Of a stretch of DNA of 6,386 bases, positions 1 through 6,386 are shown in pieces (the first letter of the stretch is position 1; every line of letters begins with the position of its first letter). A model generated the notes under the pieces. The model saw nothing but the letters and a program-made list of their open reading frames with translations, was not told the DNA's origin and made no database searches. The stretch covers positions 1-6,386 of the forward strand of contig JABJQE010000235.1 in assembly GCA_018663565.1 (NCBI GenBank), in the 5' to 3' direction. Made by a program: the position numbers and the translations under genes. This DNA is from Phycisphaerae bacterium (lineage in GTDB: Bacteria > Planctomycetota > Phycisphaerae > Phycisphaerales > SM1A02).

Positions 1-363
1 CGCGTGATGATCAAGACCGATGACACGATCAGATCGCTCGCGAAGCCAGCCTTGGAGAATCTCCAGCTGACTCCACGCGCCGGTGTCCACAACGATAATC
101 AGGTCAGGTTCGACGTCCGGGATCTTGGCAGCGCTCCCCACGTGCGTCCACGGCGTATCGCCTGTCATGGCTTCCATCGCCGGCGGCACTGAGCCAAGCA
201 GCCAGCCTTGAATCTCCTTGGTCGGCCCAAGCGCGCGAATCAAGGCCAACACGGACCCAACGGCGTCGCCGTCGGGCTTCTCGTGTGACGTACACACAAT
301 GGTCTTTGCCGCTCGAATACGGGCTGCGAGTTCTTCAAGTGTTGCGGTGCTTTGGTAACTCAT
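1..363 (-). CDS. nrnA: DHH-family phosphoesterase, NrnA-like nanoRNase/pAp phosphatase (partial, N-terminal 121 residues)
   Basis: The reading frame starts with ATG at 363-361 and stays open to the left edge, so only the N-terminal 121 residues are present; family members are usually somewhat over 300. The translation shows the DHH-phosphoesterase signature: HEKPDGDAVGS at residues 27-37 (motif I), a hydrophobic strand ending in VVDTGA near 91-96 (Asp of motif II) and LDHHA at 117-121 (the DHH motif). These residues bind the catalytic Mn2+ ions. In this family the protein degrades 2-5-mer RNA and dephosphorylates 3'-phosphoadenosine 5'-phosphate in the cytoplasm. The missing DHHA1 C-terminal domain would be needed to separate NrnA from other DHH/DHHA1 proteins. 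It lies 18 bases after the ribF stop on the same strand, so it is probably co-transcribed. That gap holds no good Shine-Dalgarno site, which suggests translational coupling or SD-independent initiation. Confidence 0.88.
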   Translation of the reverse strand, partial: MSYQSTATLEELAARIRAAKTIVCTSHEKPDGDAVGSVLALIRALGPTKEIQGWLLGSVPPAMEAMTGDTPWTHVGSAAKIPDVEPDLIIVVDTGAWSQLEILQGWLRERSDRVIGLDHHA

Positions 364-381
364 AGCGGAGCAGGGTACTCG

Positions 382-1275
382 CTAGCACACCGCGGCCGCC
401 GCCGCGATGTCCTGCGCAATCTGATTGCAGAGCTGATCAACCGAGTCGAACTTGACCTGCCCGCGGATCCATCGGTGCAGATCGACTGCGAGCGGCCAGC
501 CGTAGTGATCAAGAGGACCATTCCAGCCGATGATATGGGCCTCGAATACTCGGCCTTCGCCATCAAATGTTGGCTTCTGGCCAATACTCACCGCCACGGG
601 AAAGAGCTCGCCATCAACCTCGGTGACCCCGGCGTACACACCATCAGCAGGCAGCAGCAATCCATCCGGAATGAGATTGGCTGTTGGACATCCAATCTCA
701 CGACCCCGTTGATCGCCACGCTCCACGATGCCTTCCATCCTCCACGGCCGGCCCAGCAGCCTCGTCGCATCATGGACGCGGCCCCGCTCGAGAAGCCACC
801 GAATGCCTGAGGATCGAACCGGAACTGATTCCAGGTTGGAAAGATGCCCAAGAACGGCAGGAACAATCTCGATTTCAAACCCATGACGTTGACCGAATTG
901 AACAAGGGCTTCGATATCACCTGCACGTCGGTGCCCGAATCGAAAGTCGGCCCCCTCCACCAGGATGTCAGGCCTCTGGGGCAACACCGAATTGAGCACG
1001 AATGCCTCGGGTGATTGCTCAAGCCAGTCGCGATCAACCCGCTGCACGATCACTTCATCAACACCACATGCCTTGAGAAGCTCTATTCGGCGATCCATCG
1101 TGGTCAACCGTGTGCATGGCGAGGTCGGGCTGAGTACGACGGCAGGCGGCGGGTCAAATGACATCGCGACAACGCGTCCTGATGGACCCACACAACGCCG
1201 CGCAGCTGCGATGAGTGCGACGTGCCCAAGGTGGACACCGTCGAAGTTCCCGATGGTCAGGGCCGTGCTGTGCAT
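382..1275 (-). CDS. ribF: Bifunctional riboflavin kinase / FAD synthetase RibF
   Basis: RibF phosphorylates riboflavin to FMN and adenylates FMN to FAD in the cytoplasm. With the ATG at 1275 it has 297 residues, near the usual ~300-315. The N-terminal nucleotidyltransferase domain opens with TIGNFDGVHLGH (residues 7-18), then FDPPP (40-44), a DRRIELLKACGVDE stretch, and EGADFRFGHRRAGD (107-120). The linker has SSGIRWLL, where the family usually has SSTRIR. The C-terminal riboflavin kinase domain has GREIGCPTANL (191-201), DGVYAGV, SIGQKPTF and a KFDSVDQL segment near the end. The frame extends upstream to a GTG at 1380, with another GTG at 1317. I prefer 1275 because it sits just before the conserved core, and the 1380 start would overlap the divergent GDH gene by 20 bases. 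None of the starts has a strong Shine-Dalgarno site. The stop is TAG at 384-382. It probably forms an operon with the downstream nrnA-like gene. Confidence 0.95.
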   Translation of the reverse strand: MHSTALTIGNFDGVHLGHVALIAAARRCVGPSGRVVAMSFDPPPAVVLSPTSPCTRLTTMDRRIELLKACGVDEVIVQRVDRDWLEQSPEAFVLNSVLPQRPDILVEGADFRFGHRRAGDIEALVQFGQRHGFEIEIVPAVLGHLSNLESVPVRSSGIRWLLERGRVHDATRLLGRPWRMEGIVERGDQRGREIGCPTANLIPDGLLLPADGVYAGVTEVDGELFPVAVSIGQKPTFDGEGRVFEAHIIGWNGPLDHYGWPLAVDLHRWIRGQVKFDSVDQLCNQIAQDIAAAAAVC

Positions 1276-1360
1276 GAGACCTACGGTACCCACCTCGACT
1301 TCCCCAAGTGCGATCACCTGAGGGCTTTTCCCAGACCCCTGTTCACGGTACCTTGCGCGG
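1276..1360. promoter_or_regulatory. Divergent intergenic region between ribF and the glutamate dehydrogenase gene
   Basis: These 85 bases must hold promoters for both directions if ribF starts at 1275. The octamer ACGGTACC occurs at 1283-1290 and 1345-1352. Its palindromic core GGTACC therefore sits 9 bases upstream of the ribF ATG and 8 bases upstream of the GDH ATG, each read in its own direction. On the plus strand TACCTT (1349-1354) has TTTTCC (1326-1331) 17 bases upstream, a weak -10/-35 pair that would start transcription at or next to the GDH ATG. The ribF side has TACCGT in the matching place but no recognisable -35. No riboswitch-like structure is evident. The promoter reading is inference. 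Confidence 0.35.
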
Positions 1361-4324
1361 ATGTCCGCAGGCACCAACACACCGGCTTCTCCCCCCCCAG
1401 ACGATGCAATTGGCGTTGTCGATCAAGTCGTAGGTTCCCTCCGCACCACTTCTGAAGAAGTTGTGCCCTGGTTCCTCGAACAAATGCCACAGGTGTACTT
1501 CCAAGACACCGACGAAGAGACACGCCTTGTACATCTGCGTGCCATCATCGCAGCCCGCGCAAGCGGTCGCCCGGTTGAACTGACGCTGCGAAGTGAAGAT
1601 GGAAGCGAGTGGACCAGCATGCGTCCGCTTGATTATCCGGGCGTACTCGCTGAGCTCGTGTCTGAGCTGCCCACCGATCAACCACTTCGCGCCGCGACGA
1701 TTCATACTGCCCAAGACAGTTCACTTGTCATCGACACATTTGAGTTTGGCGAACTCGACCCGTGTGATCTTACCGACCCTGCGCAGGCCAAAAAACTAGA
1801 TGAGTGCATCGCCTACGCCGCCACGGAAGTGCCAGATTGGTCACCCGAACAGATTCGCGACTTCTTTACCCGATGTTCCGCCGACGTCGCGCTCACGCTC
1901 ACACCCATTCGCATGACACAGCACTGGACGCTGTTCAAAGCAGTTACCGGTACCGAGAGCACCTCGGTTGTTCTTACGCCCGAGTCAGACCCTTCATTGA
2001 GCCGAATTTCGGTGGCCGTTGCCAACAGCACACGCCGCACCATGCTCGAGCGTATTGCAGAACGCCTTAGCAACGCCTCCATCAATATCCATCGGGCCTA
2101 TCTCGACACGATCGACGATGACAACAATGGAAGCGTCAGCTTTGTTGGTTTTGTTGTCACCTCTCCAGAGGGCGGGCCGATTGACCCCAAGAGCCGCCTC
2201 TGGAGACGCGTGCATCATGACCTCCGCCGCATCAAGTGGTCCGACAAGCGAGCGATCAACCTGAGTCAGTGCCACCCGGAACTCGATCTCACGCATGGCG
2301 AACTGATCGTGGCTCTGGGCGACCTAGTCCATCAGGTGCTCACCCACCGCAATCGATACGCCTACACATCAGAGCGTGTCCGGGCGTTGGCGGTCGACAA
2401 TCTTGACCTCACCACGACACTCTGTGATCTCTTTCTCGACCGATTCCAACCAGAGCAACCGCTCAGTGATTCCGCATTCAAGCAGCGACGTGATGAACTG
2501 CGTTCAGATATCGACGCCCAGGTCGACCTTGAAGATGCCCGCGTTGTGCTGCACAGCATGCTCGATGCCGTGGTCGCGACATTCCGAACCAATATCTTCA
2601 TCCGCGAGCGATATGCCCTCTCATTCCGCCTCGATCCGAAGCTGCTGCAGAATGATGAGCGGCCCGATCTGCCGTATGGCGTGTTCTTCGTACACGGACG
2701 GGGATTCAATGGGTTCCATGTCCGGTTTCGAGATATTGCCCGCGGCGGTGTACGGGCCGTGCTTCCCCGCAGTGGACCCCAATTCTCCCGCGAAGCGGAG
2801 CGGCTCTACGACGAAGCCTATGGTTTGGCATCGGCCCAACAACTCAAGAACAAGGACATCCCAGAGGGTGGCGCCAAGGCGGCCATTCTGGTGCATCCTG
2901 ATGAGTCGTGTGACCGGAGCGTCAAGGCCTTCGTGGACGCCATTCTCGATCTCATCGTCGAAGCGCCATCGACTCGCTCACGTGTCGTTGACTACTTCGG
3001 TGTGCCCGAACTGATTTACCTTGGACCGGACGAGAATATCTCGCCCACACTCATCAATTGGATCGTGGCATGGGCCACTCATCGGGGCTACCCCACACCA
3101 ACGGCCCTCATGAGCAGCAAGCCTGGTGATGGCATCAATCACAAGGAATTCGGCGTCACAAGCGAAGGCGTCGTGGTGTTCCTTGACGTTGGCCTACGGG
3201 CCATTGGCATTCACCCTCACCGCGACCCCTTCACGGTCAAGCTCACCGGCGGTCCCGATGGCGACGTCGGCGGCAACGCGATCCAAATCATGCACCGAGA
3301 GTTCGGCGAAAACGCCCGCATTGTGGGCATTGCTGACGGAAGCGGTTCAGCGGAGGACCCAGATGGGCTCGACCACGAAGAACTCTTGCGTCTGGTCAAA
3401 GACTCGCTGCCCATCGTGATGTTCAACCCCGCCAAGCTCGGCCCGAACGGTGCCGCTCACAATCTTGAGACCGCCGAGGGTGTTCGACTTCGCAATACCT
3501 TGCACAACCGCGTGGTCGCTGACGCCTTTGTGCCGTGCGGCGGCAGGCCTGCCACCGTGCACGAGGCCAACTGGAGGGAATTCCTGCAATCGGATGGAAC
3601 TCCCTCAGCCAAGCTCATTGTCGAAGGCGCGAACCTCTTCCTCACACCTGCAGCTCGCTCGCATCTTGGCGATGCCGGCGTCGTAATCTTCAAGGATTCG
3701 TCCGCAAACAAGTGTGGCGTCATTTGCTCGAGCTATGAAATTAACGCGAGCCTGCTGCTCTCGTCCGATGAGTTCATTGCCATCAAGCAACGATTCGTCG
3801 ATGAAGTGCTCGGCAAATTGCGTAGGCTCGCTCGTCTCGAAGCTGAATTGCTCGCTCGCATGCTGCGCCGGCAACCGAAGCTGCATCTACCCGATGCGAG
3901 TGTTCGTCTCAGCCGAGCAGTTATTCGCACAGCCGATGCCATCGAGGCGTCGCTCGACGAACTCACGCCAGGGGATTTGGCTTTGATGGAGACCATTATT
4001 GCTGACCATCTCCCTGAAGCCCTGCTTGAGGCCGCTGGCGATCGGCTCGAAACGCGAATGCCACCGGCCTACCGGCGATGGCTCATCGCCAAGTCGCTTG
4101 CCGCTCGCATTGTGTACCGAGAAGGCCTCGAATCGGTCGAAGCGGTGGAGTCTGACTCAATCGCAAGCCTTGCCGTTGAGTTCCTCAAGCGAGAACTCCA
4201 ACGTGAAGAGCTCGCGGGCGAAGTCGATGCGTCCGTCATCGACCATGCAGCCGACATCGCCGCCTTGTTGCGAACGACTTCCATTCTCTCGACCATCCGG
4301 TGTAGCGCCAAGGAAGACGCATGA
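1361..4324 (+). CDS. Large NAD-dependent glutamate dehydrogenase (about 110 kDa class, GDH2-like)
   Basis: This enzyme oxidatively deaminates L-glutamate to 2-oxoglutarate and ammonium with NAD+ (EC 1.4.1.2) in the cytoplasm, usually in a catabolic role. The 987-residue length fits the yeast GDH2-like large class, not the ~450-residue hexameric or ~1600-residue bacterial class. Residues 1-440 form a regulatory N-terminal region; about 215-267 look like an ACT domain (RISVAVANSTRRTMLERIAE, then a strand-rich segment). The catalytic core has HVRFRDIARGGVR (453-465), NKDIPEGGAKAA (497-508, probable catalytic Lys506) and GPDEN (555-559, probable catalytic Asp557). The Rossmann part has TGGPDGDVGGN (629-639) and ADGSG (658-662), followed by FVPCGGRP (723-730) and IVEGANLF (753-760). 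The tail from about 805 is helical. ATG 1361 is the first start after an in-frame stop at 1319-1321; its Shine-Dalgarno site is poor. A C8 run (1391-1398) encodes Pro11-13. The stop overlaps the next gene by ATGA, implying coupled translation. Confidence 0.95.
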   Translation: MSAGTNTPASPPPDDAIGVVDQVVGSLRTTSEEVVPWFLEQMPQVYFQDTDEETRLVHLRAIIAARASGRPVELTLRSEDGSEWTSMRPLDYPGVLAELVSELPTDQPLRAATIHTAQDSSLVIDTFEFGELDPCDLTDPAQAKKLDECIAYAATEVPDWSPEQIRDFFTRCSADVALTLTPIRMTQHWTLFKAVTGTESTSVVLTPESDPSLSRISVAVANSTRRTMLERIAERLSNASINIHRAYLDTIDDDNNGSVSFVGFVVTSPEGGPIDPKSRLWRRVHHDLRRIKWSDKRAINLSQCHPELDLTHGELIVALGDLVHQVLTHRNRYAYTSERVRALAVDNLDLTTTLCDLFLDRFQPEQPLSDSAFKQRRDELRSDIDAQVDLEDARVVLHSMLDAVVATFRTNIFIRERYALSFRLDPKLLQNDERPDLPYGVFFVHGRGFNGFHVRFRDIARGGVRAVLPRSGPQFSREAERLYDEAYGLASAQQLKNKDIPEGGAKAAILVHPDESCDRSVKAFVDAILDLIVEAPSTRSRVVDYFGVPELIYLGPDENISPTLINWIVAWATHRGYPTPTALMSSKPGDGINHKEFGVTSEGVVVFLDVGLRAIGIHPHRDPFTVKLTGGPDGDVGGNAIQIMHREFGENARIVGIADGSGSAEDPDGLDHEELLRLVKDSLPIVMFNPAKLGPNGAAHNLETAEGVRLRNTLHNRVVADAFVPCGGRPATVHEANWREFLQSDGTPSAKLIVEGANLFLTPAARSHLGDAGVVIFKDSSANKCGVICSSYEINASLLLSSDEFIAIKQRFVDEVLGKLRRLARLEAELLARMLRRQPKLHLPDASVRLSRAVIRTADAIEASLDELTPGDLALMETIIADHLPEALLEAAGDRLETRMPPAYRRWLIAKSLAARIVYREGLESVEAVESDSIASLAVEFLKRELQREELAGEVDASVIDHAADIAALLRTTSILSTIRCSAKEDA
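4310..4316 (+). promoter_or_regulatory. Ribosome binding site of the 443-residue C-x4-C-H protein gene
   Basis: AAGGAAG lies inside the last codons of the dehydrogenase gene, 4 bases before the ATG at 4321 and 10 bases before a second in-frame ATG at 4327. It is a good Shine-Dalgarno match and supports re-initiation by ribosomes ending at the overlapping TGA (4322-4324). It does not decide between the two ATGs, which differ only in whether two extra residues precede the hydrophobic N-terminus. Confidence 0.55.
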
Positions 4325-5652
4325 ACATGCTGCTACTGAGTGTGCTTCTCCTCACGCCGAGCCCGGCCCCCCTTCCCGAAGTTGGCGTAGCGCCCACCCG
4401 CTGCATCGTGCACTACGACGGGCAGCACCGATTGTGCGGGACGCTGCAGGGCACCGACGAGAACTCGGTGCATCTCACGACCAGCGACGGGCAGTCACAT
4501 GTGATACCGATACCGCGAGTTGTTGGTATCGAATACCTTCTTGAGCTCCCAACACCAACCGAAGGAATTGTTGAACTCAACGACGGGCGACAAATGCGTG
4601 GGCTGCTCAAACAAGACTTGTGTGACACTGTTGAGATCATGCTGCATGGCGTCCCAGTTCAGGTTGATCGAGCACGCGTCTCACGCGTATGGGCGATCGA
4701 GCCTGTCGAGTTGCGATATGAATCACTCAGGCAGTCCATGCCGGTTGAGCGAGCCGGCGCCCATTTGTCGCTGTGCCGTTGGCTCGTGGCGGAGAAAGCC
4801 TGGGACCTCGCTGTGCCAGAACTCGAGGCTCATCTTGCAGCGCACCGATCAGCTCAGGCCGGCCGCATGTTGCGTGTGGCCCGCGCTCATCAAAAACTCA
4901 ATACTGCCGGCCCAGCCAAAAAAGATGACTCCGCCATAGACAAACCCGAAGTATCCACGGGCTTACAACCGGTTGACGATGCTGCGGTCAATCTCATTCG
5001 GGTCTATGAACTTGACATCAACGATCCGCCAGAGCTTCGCATTTCCCAGGAGACCCGACAGGAGTTCTTGGATGCCTACAGCACAAGCACGCTGCTGCCA
5101 CAAACTGACGAGGACCGGGCGGACCTCATGGCGAGCGATCCGCTGGACATCCTCAAACTCATGTTTGCGCATCGAGCCCGTGAGTTCTATGGCCGCGTCA
5201 ATGTGGTGGACGAGCCGGTTGCTATCAGGCGATTTCGACAATCAGTCCACGACCTCTGGCTGATGCCACGATGCGCAAACGCCGCTTGCCATGGCGGGCC
5301 CGATGCCGGACGCTTCCAACTCGTCACGGGTCGGCGTCTCGATGATCGCATTCGGACGAGCAATCTCCTCATCCTTGATGACCTCGTGCTCGACGGACAA
5401 GCCATGATCAATTGGAACGAGCCGATGCAGTCGACGCTCATTCAATACGCCCTGCCGCGAACCAAAGCCACCCGTCCCCACCCTGCCGTAGCCGGATGGC
5501 GTCCAGCGATGGACGCAACCCAAAGCGTGTCGGCCCTGGGTACCGCCAAATGGATTGAATCCATGATGCGGTCCCCACGCCCTGAATACCCCATCGAACC
5601 TCCCCTCAATGCCGCGAAACAGGGCACAAATGGCCCTCGCTTACCGAGATAG
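4321..5652 (+). CDS. Probable exported protein with two tandem SH3/LSm-like repeats and a C-terminal C-x4-C-H haem-type motif
   Basis: I do not recognise a named family. Residues 4-11 are hydrophobic (LLLSVLLL) and followed by TPSPAP, suggesting a short signal peptide, though the n-region lacks a basic residue. Residues 29-73 and 83-128 are two diverged copies of one module: IV, then DG, a G-x-L pair, a Val strand and a closing RV..I segment. This resembles small beta-barrel repeats common in planctomycete exported proteins. Residues 130-195 are helical and could be TPR-like; about 196-222 look like a charged linker. The C-terminal domain contains C318, C323 and H324 in CANAACHGGP, a C-x4-C-H spacing instead of the standard CxxCH. 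Such spacing binds haem c in cytochromes c3 and, from memory, occurs in planctomycete proteins with CNQGACHG-like motifs. Met362 or Met369 could be the distal ligand. If haem is attached, the protein works outside the cytoplasm. The ATGA overlap places it in the dehydrogenase operon; the functional link is unknown. The stop is TAG (5650-5652). Confidence 0.85.
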   Translation: MNMLLLSVLLLTPSPAPLPEVGVAPTRCIVHYDGQHRLCGTLQGTDENSVHLTTSDGQSHVIPIPRVVGIEYLLELPTPTEGIVELNDGRQMRGLLKQDLCDTVEIMLHGVPVQVDRARVSRVWAIEPVELRYESLRQSMPVERAGAHLSLCRWLVAEKAWDLAVPELEAHLAAHRSAQAGRMLRVARAHQKLNTAGPAKKDDSAIDKPEVSTGLQPVDDAAVNLIRVYELDINDPPELRISQETRQEFLDAYSTSTLLPQTDEDRADLMASDPLDILKLMFAHRAREFYGRVNVVDEPVAIRRFRQSVHDLWLMPRCANAACHGGPDAGRFQLVTGRRLDDRIRTSNLLILDDLVLDGQAMINWNEPMQSTLIQYALPRTKATRPHPAVAGWRPAMDATQSVSALGTAKWIESMMRSPRPEYPIEPPLNAAKQGTNGPRLPR

Positions 5653-5666
5653 CAGGCCATCCGGGC

Positions 5667-5675
5667 TGTTATAGT
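5667..5675 (+). promoter_or_regulatory. Candidate extended -10 promoter for the lipoprotein gene
   Basis: TGTTATAGT matches the extended -10 form TGn followed by a 5-of-6 match to TATAAT. No good -35 hexamer stands 16-18 bases upstream, as is common for extended -10 promoters. Transcription would begin near 5682 and leave a leader of about 40 bases before the ATG at 5722. Near-direct repeats GGCCATCCGGG (5655-5665) and GGCCTCCCGGG (5693-5703) flank it and might be operator-like. No hairpin with a U-run, so no clear terminator, is visible in the 69-base gap, and read-through from the upstream operon stays possible. Confidence 0.35.
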
Positions 5676-5706
5676 TCCTCGCTTCACTAGCTGGCCTCCC
5701 GGGGGA

Positions 5707-5711
5707 CGGAG
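5707..5711 (+). promoter_or_regulatory. Ribosome binding site of the lipoprotein gene
   Basis: CGGAG, directly after a GGGGGA stretch, ends 10 bases before the ATG at 5722. It is a moderate Shine-Dalgarno match and supports that ATG as the start, together with the signal peptide that begins there. Confidence 0.45.
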
Positions 5712-5721
5712 TACTCGATTC

Positions 5722-6386
5722 ATGCGTTCATGCCTGCTTCTATCAGCAGCCTTCGCGGCACTATCCCTGACCTCATGTGAGAATCAGGACGCTGCCAACC
5801 ATCGTGATGCGGTCAAGGCCATTGAAACGGCATCAGCCTCGCTCCGCGACGTATCGCCAATGAATGACCAAGCCATCAGCCGCTTGAAGTCAATTGCCAA
5901 GTCGCTCCGTGGCATTCGCAGCAGCAGTCGCGAACTCCAAGCAACGCAGTATCGACTCTTGTCGCTTGTTGACCTTCAACTTGCCGGTCACCTCAGGCAG
6001 TCCGCAGCGGCAAGCCGTGCCGAAGCGTTTACATCGGCCGCAACCCTCGACGCCGTCAGTTCCGCAGCGGCTCTGCAAGAGGGACGACTTGGCCAGCGGG
6101 CGTCGACGCCCAGCACGCTTGGGGGTGATGCGATCGCCGATGCTCGCATGGCCACCGTGCAAGCACACCAAGGGCTGCAGCGTCAACATGACCAGAAGCA
6201 ACCCAACCTCGACCGCTTGCACGCAGCAAATGCCGCAGCGAGCAGCGAAGTGCTCGCCATGCGAACCAAGGCCGCCCAATTGCTTTCAGAAGCAACAGGC
6301 GTGAACGCCATCATGGGCAAGTCCAAGCGAACCGAAGCAGCCAGCCTTGAGCACCGCGCTGCCATGATCGATGCTGAAATCGAACG
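5722..6386 (+). CDS. Alanine-rich helical lipoprotein of unknown function (partial, N-terminal 221 residues)
   Basis: The frame opens at ATG 5722 and runs off the right edge without a stop. The N-terminus is a lipoprotein signal: Arg2, a hydrophobic stretch, then the lipobox LTSC with Cys19 as the lipidation site. Glu20 at position +2 does not match the Asp inner-membrane retention signal known from enterobacteria, so an outer-membrane location is the simple guess. The mature part is rich in Ala, Ser, Gln, Arg and Leu, has no Trp and only two aromatic residues (Tyr77, Phe103), and looks helical throughout, with likely coiled coil around 45-120 and from about 140 on. Two SAAA segments lie 20 residues apart (94-97, 114-117), reflected in an 11-base DNA repeat at 6001-6011 and 6061-6071. 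I do not recognise a family; it could be a periplasmic spacer or adaptor protein. It lies 69 bases after the C-x4-C-H protein gene on the same strand, in one operon or under its own promoter. Confidence 0.8.
   Translation, partial: MRSCLLLSAAFAALSLTSCENQDAANHRDAVKAIETASASLRDVSPMNDQAISRLKSIAKSLRGIRSSSRELQATQYRLLSLVDLQLAGHLRQSAAASRAEAFTSAATLDAVSSAAALQEGRLGQRASTPSTLGGDAIADARMATVQAHQGLQRQHDQKQPNLDRLHAANAAASSEVLAMRTKAAQLLSEATGVNAIMGKSKRTEAASLEHRAAMIDAEIE

Noticed and set aside
352..810. 152-residue plus-strand open frame
   Set aside because: It lies antisense to ribF, whose conserved motifs cover the region; its translation has no recognisable domain.
588..1037. 149-residue minus-strand open frame
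   Set aside because: It is the shifted frame of ribF on the same strand; the ribF frame carries all the family motifs without interruption.
1318..1380. ribF starting at GTG 1380
   Set aside because: It would overlap the start of the divergent dehydrogenase gene and add 35 residues with no family-like pattern; ATG 1275 sits directly before the conserved core. GTG 1317 remains possible.
2376..3014. 212-residue plus-strand open frame
   Set aside because: It is a +1-type shadow of the dehydrogenase gene, Ser- and Arg-rich with no domain.
3999..4544. 181-residue plus-strand open frame bridging the dehydrogenase and the next gene
   Set aside because: It overlaps the real frames of both genes, has an out-of-frame shadow composition and would break the clear ATGA junction.
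5653..5703. Possible terminator hairpin after the 443-residue protein gene (AGGCCA with TGGCCT, CCGGG with CCCGG)
   Set aside because: The arms are in pseudoknot order, not nested, the loop would be 32 bases, and no T-run follows.
6001..6071. Repeated TCCGCAGCGGC, 60 bases apart, as a mobile or regulatory repeat
   Set aside because: Both copies are in frame and encode the same Ser-Ala-Ala-Ala segment, so coding repetition in an Ala-rich helix explains them.
5890..6304. Open frames of 129 (minus) and 136 (plus) residues near the right end
   Set aside because: Both lie inside the lipoprotein gene. That frame has a lipobox, a ribosome binding site and a steady helical composition; these show neither domain nor start signal.
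1..6386. Search for tRNA/rRNA genes, CRISPR arrays, insertion sequences, integrases, toxin-antitoxin or defence genes
   Set aside because: Coding genes fill nearly all of the window, and the two gaps (85 and 69 bases) are too short and show none of the expected signatures.

Overview
The window reads as ordinary chromosomal sequence of a moderately GC-rich bacterium. It holds five protein genes, two of them cut by the window edges. Three things suggest Planctomycetota, possibly a Phycisphaerae-type lineage. One is an NAD-dependent glutamate dehydrogenase of about 1000 residues. The second is an exported protein that pairs tandem small beta-barrel repeats with a C-x4-C-H haem-type motif. The third is weak or absent Shine-Dalgarno sites at several starts. 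This assignment is from family style and memory, not a database comparison.

Left part (1-1275, minus strand): ribF, a bifunctional riboflavin kinase/FAD synthetase, is followed 18 bases downstream by the 5' part of a DHH-family phosphoesterase gene of the NrnA type (nanoRNase/pAp phosphatase), which runs off the left edge. The two form a small housekeeping operon for flavin cofactor synthesis and turnover of short RNA/pAp.

Centre and right (1361-6386, plus strand): a complete large NAD-glutamate dehydrogenase gene diverges from ribF across a short intergenic region. It overlaps by ATGA with a gene for a probably exported 443-residue protein carrying two tandem SH3/LSm-like repeats and a C-terminal C-x4-C-H motif. 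A 69-base gap with a candidate extended -10 promoter follows. Then comes the start of a helical, alanine-rich lipoprotein that runs off the right edge.

No RNA gene, mobile element, CRISPR array, integrase, toxin-antitoxin pair or defence system is visible. The least explained parts are the GDH/haem-protein pairing, the architecture of that second protein, and the divergent start region, where a GGTACC palindrome lies 8-9 bases upstream of both presumed start codons. I do not see a convincing new multi-gene system here.
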